Assembly: GCA_028554755.1 (NCBI GenBank)
Contig: JAPTOF010000006.1
Coordinates: forward strand, 5,822,501 to 5,886,500
Length of the DNA stretch: 64,000 nt
Reading direction: 5' to 3'
Origin: Cordia subcordata
Taxonomy: Eukaryota; Streptophyta; Magnoliopsida; Boraginales; Cordiaceae
Of the stretch, positions 48,701 through 59,999 are shown piece by piece (position 1 is the first letter of the stretch; each line of letters begins with the position of its first letter). The notes beneath the pieces were generated by a model. That model ran no database searches. It had not been told where the DNA came from and saw only the letters and a list, made by a program, of their open reading frames with translations. The translations under genes and the position numbers were made by a program.

Positions 48701-51700
48701 TCTATTGGTTTTTCTAATAAAATATTTGAGCTTCAGATAAACTGCTTCACCATTAACTTTCATTGCAGTGCCATGGTTCATTGCAGTGTCATGCTTTGCT
48801 TTTTGTATGGTTTTTAAACTTTAGGTTGTTTAGCACCATGAATTCTTATTGGTGCGTTTCTTAAAATGAAATCTTGTAATGTTCTTAAGCGTCAAATGGC
48901 AACATAAATGTCACATTTGGGGGATACATGCAAGCACCTTCCATTCTCATGATATAAATGTTCATGTGATTCTTGTTAAAGCAAAATGTTTGTTTGAGCA
49001 AGCATCCATTTACATTTTGTTTTGACCCTGTTCCCTATACAATATTTCATTGTGCAGACACAGACTGTGTCTGAATTGAAGGACTTTGTCAAAAAGCTCA
49101 ACTCGTTGCCCGAAATTACTGTAAGCTATTCCTTAGCCTTAATTGCAGACATTTTGTTCAAGATGGTGTCTGCCTACTTCACATGAACTAAGTGTCTGTT
49201 TGTTGCTCCAGAGGCACATAAATCTTGCTCAGCATTTGTCTACTTTTACATCAAAACCTTCATTTCTAGGCCGGCTGGATATGGAGCACACAATTGTTGA
49301 GGCTGAGAGCTATGATATGTAAGCTGCTTGCAGTGTTTCATTTTGTTTTCAAAGAAAAGTTGGAGAAATTGATGTTTGTTTGATATTAGAGAAATTCACA
49401 AAATTATTGTTCTTTCCAATTCACTTACAAAATGATGCTTGCTCTGTGGCTAAAAGAGAACTTATACTTTCCACACTTGACTAATTCAAAGATCGCACTA
49501 ATCTTGCCTCAGAAGTGGGAATGCCCTCTCTTTTTGGCTGAATTCTTCGAGCATTTAAAATGATTTCTGTACAGTTTTGCCATGTATGGCCGCTGATGAT
49601 ATTCTACATTTGATTGATACTTGAAAAATGACCAATATGTTTTGTTTTGAGCATTCTTCTGTGTGAAAATGAGATTTCTTTCATTGCCTATAAGAGAAGA
49701 GAGCTTTCTGTCTAGGTTCAGTGTGACACGTAACCTTTCTTAGTTAACCTACCCAATTGGAGTTTGGAGTAGAAAATCTGTTCAGAGGTTAAAAAAAAAA
49801 AAGGCAAAATGAAAAAGAGTACAAAATCTGTTATATGATATAGTTTAAATGTCAATTTGTTCTTATTGTCAAGCCTCATGGGTAATAGCAATTTCTTCTA
49901 GGCATGCAAGTTAAGCATCTTATTTGATGAATATATGTATCTTGTTCTGAATTATCTCCTTTAGTCCAGTTCTAATCCTGAGGGCGAATTTAGCAATCCA
50001 CTTCTTAAATATGTAGTTTCAGAAACTGCAGGCTGTATTTGTGCTCGCGATAACTTGAGTACTTTCACCATTTTTACATTTGAAATTTATGTGATTTCTG
50101 CAGTATTCAATAATGGGCATTGAGCAGATTAGTTGAAATGTGTCATGACCCCCCTACTAAATTGACGCAAGACTGAATACTAACTATGTTGCTTTTATGT
50201 CTGCAATTCCTTCTTTTTGTTATTCTTTTTCTTTTTTGGTCTAAGGGGTCCACAGGGTGATGGTAAGTAGAATACCTTATAAAGTAAAATTTGCATTACT
50301 TGTTTGTGGGGGTCTTACGACCTTGTTTTCCCCTTCAGCAAAATGATACCAATTTGCATAATAGTTTATCCATCAACTTACTAAGGGTTTACTGAAACCT
50401 ACTGAATCTCTTTATACAACAGATCCTTTGAGTATATTGAAGAGATGATCCATAAACAGGAGCCTCTTGTTAATGTCTTGCGTCTCCTGATCTTGTTTTC
50501 GGTAACAAACTCGGGGCTACCAAAGAAAATTTTTGACTATCTAAGGTAAGTATAGTACCAGTGACTTCTACTATGCTTCGTGTATTAGTTAGTTGTTATG
50601 ATCCCTAAAATTGCAATTTGACTTGGTAAATTTGAACATCTTCTTAACTTTCTATCGACTGCCATATACATTTAGGAGAGAGCTGCTTCACAGTTATGGA
50701 TTTGAACACGTGGCCACTTTGAATAATTTGGAAAAAGCTGGGCTGTTTAGAAAACAGGTTCCTGCCAGTGCTTGCTTCAGATAATTCAGTAAAAGAAAAT
50801 TTTGTCATGTACTGTTTTAACCTTTTACTTGCAGGAGTCAAGAAGCAATTGGATAACAGTTAAACGTGCTCTGCAGCTTGTGGTTGAAGATACAGACACT
50901 GCAAAGTATGGGGTTCCTTCTATCACGACTACTGTCCTGTGTACTGTGTCAGGAAGAGTGATCATCACTAGGCTTCTAAATCCATCTAAAACTCTAGGAA
51001 AGAACTCCAGTGAAAGTACATGTTTAAACTTATTCAACTACACAAGGAGACTAATTGAGACCCTCAACACTTATGTCCCCATTTAGGTGCATTTCAAATT
51101 ATGCTTTGTGCTATCCTATTTGCTTTACATTTTAGCAATGGAACTTCCTTGTAGCGTTCAGGAAAAGGAAGATATTATATGTCTTCATCATGCCTGGATT
51201 TAGTTAGAGCTCTTTCGACTAAGAGTTGCATGAGATATGCTGATTTCAGTCCTCGTGTTTATCTATTTCTTAACTACTTGTTATCTGTTCCTGATCTGTT
51301 CCCCTGCTCCTAAAAACCGAATCTAGCCTAGGAAGCTTTGGTTTTCACTGCATTATTTCCTGCACTTCAATCATTAAAGCACACATATGAAGCTGTTGTT
51401 ATCTATCACAAAACAGACTTCAAATGTTAGTTTTCTAATGTGTAGTCTAGTAATTTAAACAATTCCCAGGAGTCTAATGCTTCTATTGATTTTTTGTATA
51501 ACAGTCCAAATGATATTTCATATGTCTTCTCTGGATATGCACCCCTCAGCATTCGTCTCATTCAACATGCAATTCGATCTGGGTGGTGAGTTGCTCTCTA
51601 AAGTGCTTTGCTTTGCCAGATTATCGTATCAAATTGTTAATCTATTGTTTCAGAATATTTTGATTTTTTATTGCCTGAGTGCAATAATAAAAAGATAATG

Positions 51701-53409
51701 TGAAAAACATCGTTTCATATAGTCAACAATCTCAGTGTGGTGTTAAATGAACAAGAATAGTAAATGGCTCAGTGGAGATTAAAGAAGGTGGTTTGTCATA
51801 TTCGTCCGTTGTGTATATTATCATTTTACGTTGTTATATTGCGCACGTCTTCTTGAGATTGTAATCAAATGAGAAATAAGCCGGGCTGCTATATTTTCAC
51901 TGAAAGAAACATTTTTAGGTTAGAGTAATATAGCTCTTTTTTCTTTTTTTGGGGAAGCCCCCACCACCACGGGGTTCGAACCTAGGACCTCACTCCCGGG
52001 GGAGGTGGTCTCAACCACTTGAGCTATCCCCAAAATCCCTAGAGTAATATAGCTCTTGGAGGCACGGATACTTCCAAGAGGGTATTGTGTCTGTGGTGGA
52101 CAGCTATTTGACACTGGAACTATCTCGACTGTCACGGGCACATGTTGGGTATCTGTTTGGCAAATCTTTAACAGGAAAACAGAATTACCTGTTCTGTATA
52201 CTTCTTAGAGGCTTACTGCTCACGCTATCTATCGTCACCATTGTTTCATCTTCCTTGGAGCATTGATTATTTCTTTCAATAGTGTAACTGGATTTAGTAC
52301 TTCTGGGTGGATCTGTGTAATGAATTTTTAGTGTTACAAAATGGTGGGTAGTAATTTTGGATATGAACATTGGTAAAACAAGAAGGATTCAAGCGTAAGG
52401 CTAGTATTGTTCTTTAGTCTGAGCAAAACTCGGATCTCCTCACTCATGCAGAAGCCATGTAATGTTAATTTTCAGAATGCCCTTTTCCAGATCTACAATA
52501 ACTAAATTGAGTTTGAAGAATATGTAGTCTTATGTGCTGTGAGCTTGATTACTCAGGCGCCCTATTGAAGAGATACTGAAGCTGCTGCCAGGCCCTCATT
52601 CTGAATTGAAGAGAGTCAGTCTGTTTTACATACATATATATACATCTATCCCTCCTTTTGTTTCAATTTGTTGACACGGCACGTAATTTTCTCATATGTT
52701 GATGTGCCGCATGTTTTTTACAGAGTGGAGTTGCTAGCAGTCCATCATTTGACAATCTGCCAGGGTCTCGACACAATTTGGACAAGTATAGTTCAATGAC
52801 CATCTGCCAACCTCATATGCATAATCATCTTTTGAATCCTAAATAGACAAAAGAGGATGAAATTTTGAGTACCTTCACTGCATGCTGGTCTGTCTTAGCA
52901 GTTGTCCCCTAAAATTTCTTAAATTCTGACTACTATTTGGTTTCAATGGGAAAACGTCATGTTTTCTTTAATTCCTTTGTGCTCTACTTTTCACTTGACC
53001 TTGAGCCAAGTTATGGACCTAACTGACGTTTCCATTCCATATGAAATTCATGCATTTGGTTGTTTTGATGACCAAGAAAAAGCACTTGTTTTCTCTTCTT
53101 TTTATTGCTCAAACCAATTTCAACACATCTCAGGGTTGGTAATGGACGGCGTTCTCTGGTTCTCGTTGTTTTCATTGGTGGAGTGACATTTGCAGAGATA
53201 TCTGCTCTTCGTTATCTCAGTGCCCAGGTGAGCACTTACTCTCAAGTTATTTGTATCTACACTATATCGGAAACAAAAATAGTGAATCTCAATGAGTTTA
53301 TGCCACTTTTGTATCATAGGAGGGGATGGCATATGACATAATTGTAGGAGCAACAAAAATTGTGAATGGACATACATTGGCAGAAACATTTGTCGAGAAA
53401 TTGGGTTAA
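42717..53409 (+). CDS. VPS33: VPS33, Sec1/Munc18 subunit of HOPS/CORVET
   Basis: SM-family protein that binds SNAREs within the HOPS/CORVET tethering complexes for fusion at the plant vacuole and prevacuolar compartment. Exons: 42717-42769, 42868-42907, 43036-43116, 43672-43866, 43993-44103, 44231-44296, 44432-44539, 44622-44666, 46246-46302, 46746-46840, 47542-47593, 48480-48536, 49058-49120, 49212-49318, 50423-50545, 50676-50757, 50835-50905, 51505-51585, 52557-52614, 52724-52785, 53134-53227, 53320-53409. All phases agree, giving 596 residues, close to the roughly 590 of plant VPS33. It starts [20 protein letters not shown]. Diagnostic stretches are [39 protein letters not shown] and [15 protein letters not shown] at the end, and the SM-fold strand [20 protein letters not shown]. 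Intron 3 (43117-43671) uses a GC donor. A short SINE sits in intron 18. No disabling change seen. Confidence 0.96.
43117..43118 (+). other. GC splice donor in VPS33 intron 3
   Basis: Exon 3 ends CTCAAG and is followed by GCAAGT, a perfect consensus apart from GC for GT. The next exon (from 43672) continues [12 protein letters not shown] in frame. This is the typical strong-consensus form of GC-AG introns. Confidence 0.85.
51921..52057 (-). mobile_element. Short tRNA-derived SINE with 18-bp target-site duplications
   Basis: Flanked by perfect copies of TAGAGTAATATAGCTCTT (51921-51938 and 52040-52057). Read on the minus strand the 101-bp insert starts like a tRNA (GGGGATAGCTCAAGTGG, containing the Pol III A box TAGCTCAAGTGG), carries a perfect B box GGTTCGAACCC, and ends in an A-rich tail (A-runs with single G interruptions). 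It is little more than a tRNA-like head plus tail, very short for a SINE. It lies in VPS33 intron 18, opposite to the gene. Confidence 0.88.
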
Positions 53410-54918
53410 CTTCTATAAATTTGGTCCCTAAACATCTGGAGAAGACCGTGAATCGTGCAGATGGAGGTTATGTTGTTCGCTCGAGGGACCAAAGCAGGCG
53501 ATTTTTGCTATCATATCTGAGATTTTTCTCCTGAGGGTGGAGGTTTGATCTTGTTACACACTTCCCCTGTGGAAGGGAAGCTTAGCATTTAGTGTGTGCT
53601 GACCCCACGATTTGGGGGTTTTGAATTTGCAGGTTTCGGTTTTCATTGTCCATCTTTGTAATGTATTTAAGTGTTGAGTTCATGTGACACTGTATTTATG
53701 TATCAGAACTTAAATTTTGTGCAACAAATGGGATTGTCATTTTGTGATTTTGTATATTGATTATTTTGCAGATGCACATGCCATTAGCTATCTTGGTCCC
53801 ATCTAACTGTATTATTCCGGATCATTAATTTATGTGCATGTCATATCCCCAGAATATTAAATTTTTTATGACATTTATGAGAGGATTAACGGCATTGCGA
53901 ATTGTAAAGATAAGTAAAGATAAGTAATTAATTTGTTATATTTTAATTAAAAGTAAGGGATTTCATTCGTCAAAAGGGCCAAAGGTATGGATCTAAGAAA
54001 TTGTTTGGGCTGGGTTTATAATTTTTTTTTTTTAACATGGAAAAGCATTTTTTGCCCCTCAATAAAAGCATATTTATTTTATAACAAATATTTGACTTGA
54101 TTCTTATGAAAAGTTAAAACTGAAAAAAAAAAAAAATTCAGCTTCTTTTATAAGTTAAAAGTTTAACTTCTTAGGATAACTCACGAATATGGCTGATCTC
54201 ATGACCTTTTTGAAACCCCCGGAGCAACAACGTAAAAATATTAACTGGTGGATGATGGTAAACAAAACCAATATCCTCGTGGCCTTTTCTTGAGGTCCTA
54301 AATTTTCAACCAGGACGTGAAAAGTACTACGCTTTTCAAATTTAAAATTTCATGTAAGTATATAATAAATACGGGAATAATGGTATATGTCAGATATCAT
54401 CTTATTCTTAAAGTTAAAATATCAACTCGTACATGTGTATACATATGTTTAGTTGGTAATGTTATTTTAAGAATTTCTCTCTCTCTCTCTCTCTTAGCAT
54501 GAAAAATAAACCCTAAAATAGATAAATTTGACTTCTATCACCGAAAATGCACACAATTAGCGTGATCATAAAGCAAAACGTACTACAGAAATGGATACAT
54601 ATTTGTAAACTGAAAATCAATTCAAATCAAAGGCATGCCACAAATGAAAATTTAACCCCCATATCTCAGTTCTCTAGTGTCATGGCTCACACTATCTCCG
54701 AAAAGCTACCAAACGGCGACCTGCAATCTCAATCCGAAAAACCAAAAAAACAAAATGGGAAGAACATCGATAGCTTTGCATTCTTTTTTGTTTTTGTTTT
54801 TGGGTGTTTTGGATTGGGATTACAGGTTGCTTGTTTTCGAAACTGAATTATTATTTGAAATGGAACTCAATCCAATATTATGAAGTGATCAGGACAGACC
54901 AGTACACGAAACTCTCCC
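53410..54918. other. VPS33 3' UTR and intergenic DNA before the SKP1-like array
   Basis: The 3' UTR probably runs to about 53720. A degenerate family-A MITE (about 53998-54175, GTTTGGGCTGGG with long T and A arms) and a CT microsatellite at 54475-54494 follow. Sequence at 54722-54862 is duplicated at 56989-57117 (see the SKP1 array). No gene seen. Confidence 0.5.
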
Positions 54919-55410
54919 TCACGTCGAAAATGGACCATCTGGATCGGCTCTATCATACAACATCCTGAGAGCTTCCTCCTTGGACTTATTCTCAATCATC
55001 TTAGCCATGTGGGCACTACACATATCGAGCAAGTCGTACATGCCGAGGAAATCTTTAGCCAAGATTTGTCCAAAAAGCTCAGGCAACTCTTCCATGGCTA
55101 AGAAAACATACGAGTCCTTAATTTCCACAAGAGTCGAGCCTTCATATTTCTTGAGGTACACTGCGACCAAAACCCTTGTACTTCGCACGTCAAGCTGTGG
55201 AATAACATTATGGCCAACACCACCTCTATACTCCATGTATTTCACGGTGATGCACTGGACTCCAATTGATTCTTTGATCACCACCTTCTCGCCATCTGAA
55301 AGTAATACAAATGTGACTGCAAGAATTAATGGTGTCGACGCCACGATTACCAATGACATGATTTGACCGATTTCCTTGTGCGAGAGAACATAATGGCCAC
55401 TTCGATCCAT
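54919..55410 (-). CDS. Divergent SKP1-like protein with hydrophobic N-terminal segment
   Basis: Intact 163-residue frame from an ATG at 55408-55410. Residues from about 38 (SDGEKVVIKESIGVQCITVK) follow the SKP1 BTB/POZ-like fold, which in canonical members links CUL1 to F-box proteins in SCF ubiquitin ligases. Residues 104-150 (LPELFGQILAKDFLGMYDLL, CSAHMAKMIENKS) match the dimerisation and core helices. Two oddities: residues 17-37 (IMSLVIVASTPLILAVTFVLL) form a possible membrane or signal segment absent from normal SKP1, and the C-terminus ends EEALRMLYDRADPDGPFST, lacking the conserved NDFTPEEE...NQWAFE tail that contacts F-boxes. The hydrophobic stretch could partly be an unrecognised short intron, since a TTACTTTCAG acceptor-like string precedes DGEKVV. 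It may be a functional novelty or a decaying duplicate; expression is unknown. Confidence 0.7.
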   Translation of the reverse strand: MDRSGHYVLSHKEIGQIMSLVIVASTPLILAVTFVLLSDGEKVVIKESIGVQCITVKYMEYRGGVGHNVIPQLDVRSTRVLVAVYLKKYEGSTLVEIKDSYVFLAMEELPELFGQILAKDFLGMYDLLDMCSAHMAKMIENKSKEEALRMLYDRADPDGPFST

Positions 55411-55468
55411 CTTGTTTTAATCTCTGCAGGATGTAATTACAAGTTTTACGGTTGTGTGTGTGAGTGTG

Positions 55469-55499
<31 letters not shown>

Positions 55500-56175
55500 C
55501 CATTAATTAGTTTATATATATAGATAGGGGTTACTCTTTCAAATATAATCCAATAACTGATTTTAGTGTCTGGATAGATATGAAATACTTTGAGTGGACA
55601 TCCATTTAGAATTGGCTAATTGATCATTTGGTAAAGGAAATTATATTAAGTTAATTATGGAACAGCACCAACCAAACTGAATCTTCTCTTTAGTCAAACG
55701 TACGGCTATTAGTCAAGCTGCTGATAACTTTACAGCCAAGATGCGATCAAAAAGTTTATATAGGCCACTCTTTGATCATGGCAAAGAAAACAAATTAAAC
55801 CAGTCCTTGAATTTTTACAATAGTTTAACTTAATTAATTCTATGTCAAGCTCTGGAATAAGGTTATGGCGCGTGACCTTGACATCAAGAGTGGACAGAAA
55901 TTAAAATTTGTGGAGGATTATACTAACATATGATGTGGTGTGATTTATTTCTTGCTTGTTGGTCGTGTGCGGTTGGGTTGTTGGCGTCAAGCCGAACATG
56001 CTATGGTGGGATTTTGGTATCTTTATTAGCACGTGGTTGGTTTCTCTGAGAAGGGATTGATTCCATCCATCTAGAATCTGCAGGATACTAAATAGGGTTT
56101 TATGTATGTGGTTTCTACTTTATTATTATTGCCAAATGATAAACGTAATGTTACTCGTAATTTGGGTTAGAATAC

Positions 56176-56520
56176 TAGTGTGTTTGGAATGATATTATTT
56201 TAAAATACTTATCCTATTGAAACGAGAAGATATTGGCATCTTACATGTATCTTCAAAAATAGTTATAAAAAAATAAAATAAATATCTCATCGCTTGCATC
56301 CTATGAAATAATTATAAAAAAATAAGATAGAGATGAATTATTTATTTATTATAAGATAAAAGTATAATTTGTTTTATGAAATGGTTATAAAAATATAAGA
56401 TGAAGATGAGTTGCTTATTTCTTATAAGATAAAAAGTATAATTTGTTTTTAAGTATTATGCGATAAAATGTCATTTTAATAGGATAAGTATTTTAAAATA
56501 AGGTAACTCTAAACACACTA
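56176..56520. mobile_element. MITE family B, good copy
   Basis: 345 bp bounded by perfect 10-bp inverted ends TAGTGTGTTT and AAACACACTA. The match continues imperfectly inward (ATTTTAAAATACTTATCCTA versus TAGGATAAGTATTTTAAAAT). The interior repeats ATAAGATAAAAGTATAATTTG motifs; no coding capacity. TA is probably the target-site duplication included in the ends. Confidence 0.75.
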
Positions 56521-57117
56521 AAGATACCCAACCCTAATGATTATTATTATAGCCAAATTAAATGACAACAAGGGATTTGGTATCTTTATTACTGGTTTGT
56601 TTTATTATTTTTTCCCATGACATGCTGTATGTAGATATCACACCCTTCGTACAGTTCTGGAAAACGAACATTTAATATCCTAATTCATGCGTAATATAAT
56701 TACCGTTGGCCTTAAAACTGGAAACAAGTTAACGAAAATAGCCTGGTCCCGCTCATAAAGACAGATTATTTAAACGGTAAATGTCACCATAAGTCCCTAT
56801 TAGTTTTTCATTTTTTCAAATTAATCTCTATTGGTTTAAAATATTTAATTTAGTCCTTAATATTTCAAAAATATAGTAGTTCATATTATTTAAAAACATT
56901 TATATTAATTCTTAATGTTTTAGAAAGATAATCAACTTAAGTAGTCCCGATTGTTTGGGAAGATATTTATGTTAGTCAAACTACATCTTGCAATCTCAAT
57001 CCAAAAAACCAAAATGGGAAGGACATTGATAGCTTGGCATTCTTTTTGTAATGTTTTGGATTGAGATTGTAGGTTGCTAAATATACATGTTTTTGAAACT
57101 AAATTAGTTCAAATTTA

Positions 57118-57374
57118 CAGTGTGCTTGGAATGATTTTATCTTTATCTTAAGATAAGTATCTTATTGAAATGAAGAGATGTCTTACAAGATTTATGACAT
57201 CATACCAAATGCATCCTATGAAAATTCAAAACAAAATATATACCATACTATGAAAACAAAAATTAATGAAACAACATACTATACTATGAAAACTCAAAAC
57301 AAATCTTATATGATTTAAGATATATATCTTATCAAATGTATCTTATGAAAATTTAAAACAAACCATACTTGCTA
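57118..57374. mobile_element. MITE family B, partial copy
   Basis: Starts CAGTGTGCTTGGAATGATTT and has ATCTTAAGATAAGTATCTTATT like the copy at 56176, but its right end is lost near the A/(TA)n tract at 57398. It sits between the duplicated downstream block and the middle SKP1-like sequence. Confidence 0.55.
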
Positions 57375-57396
57375 TAACAAAGTATGTTACGAAACT

Positions 57397-57462
<66 letters not shown>

Positions 57463-57512
57463 TAAAAAAGCAACTCACAATAAGCATATACCAAACAGAG
57501 CACTGATCTGAC

Positions 57513-57935
57513 TCAAAACAAAACTCTCATGTCAGTATAGAAAGGACCATGTTCGTCGGCTTTATCAGACAACATCCTGAGAGCTTCCTTGTTAGACTTA
57601 TTCTCAATCATCTTAGCCATGTGGGCATTACACTTATCCAGCAAGCCGTACATGCCAAGGTAATCCTTACCCATGATTTGTTCAGAAAGTTGAGGTAACT
57701 CTTTCATGGCTAAGAAATAATACGGGTCGTCAATTTTCAAAAACATTGACTCTGCATGTGTCTTGAGGTACACCGCGACCAAAACCCTACTTTCCTTTTC
57801 AAGCTTCGGAATAACATTATCTTCAACGCCAGCTTCATACTCCAAGTATCTTATGGTGATGCATTTGATTCCGATCGATTCTGTGATCTCCACCAGCTTT
57901 TCGTCCGGTGAAGAAGGTAGGATGAGGTAGATCAC
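57513..57935 (-). pseudogene. SKP1-like pseudogene or start-less duplicate
   Basis: The frame reads SPDEKLVEITESIGIKCITI through AMKELPQLSEQIMGKDYLGM to GPFYTDMRVLF and is the closest relative of the 54919-55410 gene (shared MAKMIENKS and EALRMLSDKAD tail). No in-frame ATG precedes the conserved part: the frame opens only after a TGA near 58025 and its first start-like codon is a GTG at 57935. Its 5' side has been rearranged: a 30-bp tandem repeat (57948-58017) and sequence resembling 55990-56110 lie where the neighbour has its ATG. The F-box-contacting C-terminal tail is also missing. A spliced upstream start codon is the alternative, but no good candidate was seen. Confidence 0.7.
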
Positions 57936-57947
57936 AACTATCGACAG

Positions 57948-58017
57948 CCATGGACGGAGGGCCTTGATGGTGGACTGCCATGGACTGAAGGGATTGATGG
58001 TGGACTGCCGTGGACGG
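57948..58017. repeat. 30-bp tandem repeat at the 5' side of the middle SKP1-like copy
   Basis: Two full units start CCATGGAC and end GATGGTGGACTG (57948-57977, 57978-58007), followed by a third partial unit (58008-58017). Confidence 0.85.
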
Positions 58018-59486
58018 ATTTGGTATCATCAGTTGGTTTCTCCAGTAAGGGATTGGTTTAATCCATCTATGCAGAATGCTTATTAGCTGGGGTTTAAGAT
58101 GATGTATGATTATTATAAGTTTTACGTCTGTGGGTTGTTTTTTTTTTTTTTTTTGGGATTTAAATTTGTATTTCAAATGATACAAATAAATAGATAGGCT
58201 AGTCATCAACGGGTTCCAATGCAAGATAAAATCCAATACTACTTCCACTTTTGGGGTTTAGATAGATAGGTATGAACTATGTTGAATGAATATCTATTTA
58301 AAATTGGTGAATTGATCATTTGGTGAGGGAGATTAGTTAATTGTGTAGAGCAATAGCAATATTTGAATCTTTTCTTAATGAAATTTACCGCTATATATTG
58401 CAAGTGCTTCATATATCCCCATATCAACCCATGGCAATCTCATAATAGTTTAGACATGTAAAAAAAAAAAAAGTGTTAGCACAAATAAAATTTTTAATTT
58501 TACCTGATCTAACAGTATATTCACAAATTGCTAATTCATGTGTGTGTCATGCATTCAAAATGTTTAATTTTTTTAAAATTATTTTTCACTTGAGGATTGA
58601 CAACTTTATAAATTGCAAAGTTAAGAACCTGATTTGTCATTTTTAATTAAAATTAAGATATTGTCAAAGGGTCAATGGTAAAGGATTAAAACCCTTTTTG
58701 GATTGGTTTTTTCCTTTCCCATGAAAAAGCTTTTTGGGTTCCAGTTTTTGAAGGGTTTTGTGTGAGCTTTCTTTACTAAGTTTACCATATTCACGCAATT
58801 TATTACTTTCTACAGAATTTGAAAGTGGATTTTGATTGGCTTTAATTTATAAACTAGAGTATACCCGTGCAGGAAGAATAAGTATTTTTTAATATTTTTA
58901 TTTATTATTAATTGTCACCTTTTATATTTTATGTGAAGATAAAAAATAAATATATCTTTTAGAATTTAATTCTTGGTAAGTTTTTAATATTAATCATGTT
59001 TTTATAAGAGATCTTCAGTAATTCATTAAATTGTTTATGAAAGATCTTCAAAAATTGAATAAATATTGAAATTTAGAAAATAAAATTGAAAATGATTTGA
59101 TATGAGAGAAAAAGTAATAAATATTTTTTAAAATTAATTAGATGGAAAATATCATTACTAATTGGTCATCAAATATATTTAAATTACGTAATTGATATAC
59201 ATGTATAGAAGAATAAACTAAATACTTTGTTGGATAGAAAAAGTGCGCAAAATAATGACTTGTGATATATATTGAAAAGACACACATCTTCTTTTATATA
59301 ATTATAGATGTGCGTTAACCCAAGTTGGGAAATGATCTTATTAGGGTGAATTAATTTTGATTTTTAATAGTGCACAATCTCTTCTCTAAATTGATTATGC
59401 ATACCGTTTACTTAAAATTTTGGTAGCGACATGAAGGTTTGCAAAATACTGCACGAAACTCCCGTTATACACGAGATCTGATCAGA
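58018..59486. other. Intergenic between middle and third SKP1-like sequences
   Basis: 58113-58380 duplicates the upstream block of the first SKP1-like gene. A degenerate family-A MITE end lies at about 58690-58830 (TTTTTGGATTGGTTTTTTCC). The remainder is AT-rich with no gene recognised. Confidence 0.5.
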
Positions 59487-59972
59487 TCAGTCATCATCAT
59501 CGTTCACCCCTTCAAACGCCCATTCGTTATCCTTGCGAAGCTCCGCCTCTTCCTCAGGTGTAAAATCATTCTCAATACCAAATACCTCGCGAACCTTCGC
59601 CAAAGACTTGATCTCCATCTTCTTAGCCACCTGGGCAATACATATATCGAACAAGCTCTCGATTATAAGATAATTTGCAGCCAAAAAGAGATCAAGAAGC
59701 TCCGAACAGCCCTTCTTCACAAACTCAGAATCAAACTGCTTCAAATCGTCCTCGGAAAATGTCGGGTCTGCGTGCTTTTCGAGGTAGGCTATGAGAGTGG
59801 CAAGATCATGACTTTTGACGTTGGGCAGTGGAATGACATCGGAGCCGTAGCCATCGTCCACCATGTTTTTTATGGCAATGCATTGGGCTGCAACTGATTG
59901 TTCTATGTTGAACTCCACGTTGTTTGAGGATTTCAGTGTCAGCGTCTTCTTCTTCTGTGCTGAGGTTGACAT
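59487..59972 (-). CDS. SKP1-like protein (ASK family)
   Basis: 161 residues starting MSTSAQKKKTLTLKSSNNVE; the ATG at 59970-59972 matches the family start better than the in-frame ATG nine codons upstream (59999). SKP1 bridges CUL1 and F-box proteins in SCF ubiquitin ligases. The BTB/POZ-like half reads QSVAAQCIAIKNMVDDG, SDVIPLPNVKSHDLATLIAY and LEKH. The central helices show KGCSELLDLFLAANYLII and FDICIAQVAKKMEIKSL. The C-terminus VREVFGIENDFTPEEEAELR followed by KDNEWAFE is the conserved F-box-contacting tail. A short acidic extension (GVNDDDD) ends the protein. Sequence divergence from the usual consensus (for instance SLFDI for NIKSLLD-type) fits a fast-evolving ASK paralogue rather than the core SKP1. 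Single exon, no damage seen. Confidence 0.88.
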   Translation of the reverse strand: MSTSAQKKKTLTLKSSNNVEFNIEQSVAAQCIAIKNMVDDGYGSDVIPLPNVKSHDLATLIAYLEKHADPTFSEDDLKQFDSEFVKKGCSELLDLFLAANYLIIESLFDICIAQVAKKMEIKSLAKVREVFGIENDFTPEEEAELRKDNEWAFEGVNDDDD

Positions 59973-59999
59973 GGTGAGGAATTTTTTGCTGTCTTGCAA

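Larger units (their letters stand above)
55411..57512. other. Upstream of first SKP1-like gene; microsatellites and duplicated blocks
   Basis: Contains a (TG)n plus T-run at 55455-55499, the block 55436-55694 that recurs at 58113-58380, the block 56611-56739 that recurs at 61045-61168, a family-B MITE at 56176-56520, and an A-run plus (TA)n at 57398-57457. No further gene seen. Confidence 0.6.

Noticed and set aside
57835..58248. Minus-strand frame with MAVHHQ repeats overlapping the middle SKP1-like copy
   Set aside because: It is the 30-bp tandem repeat read in a different frame from the SKP1-like domain; no homology recognised.
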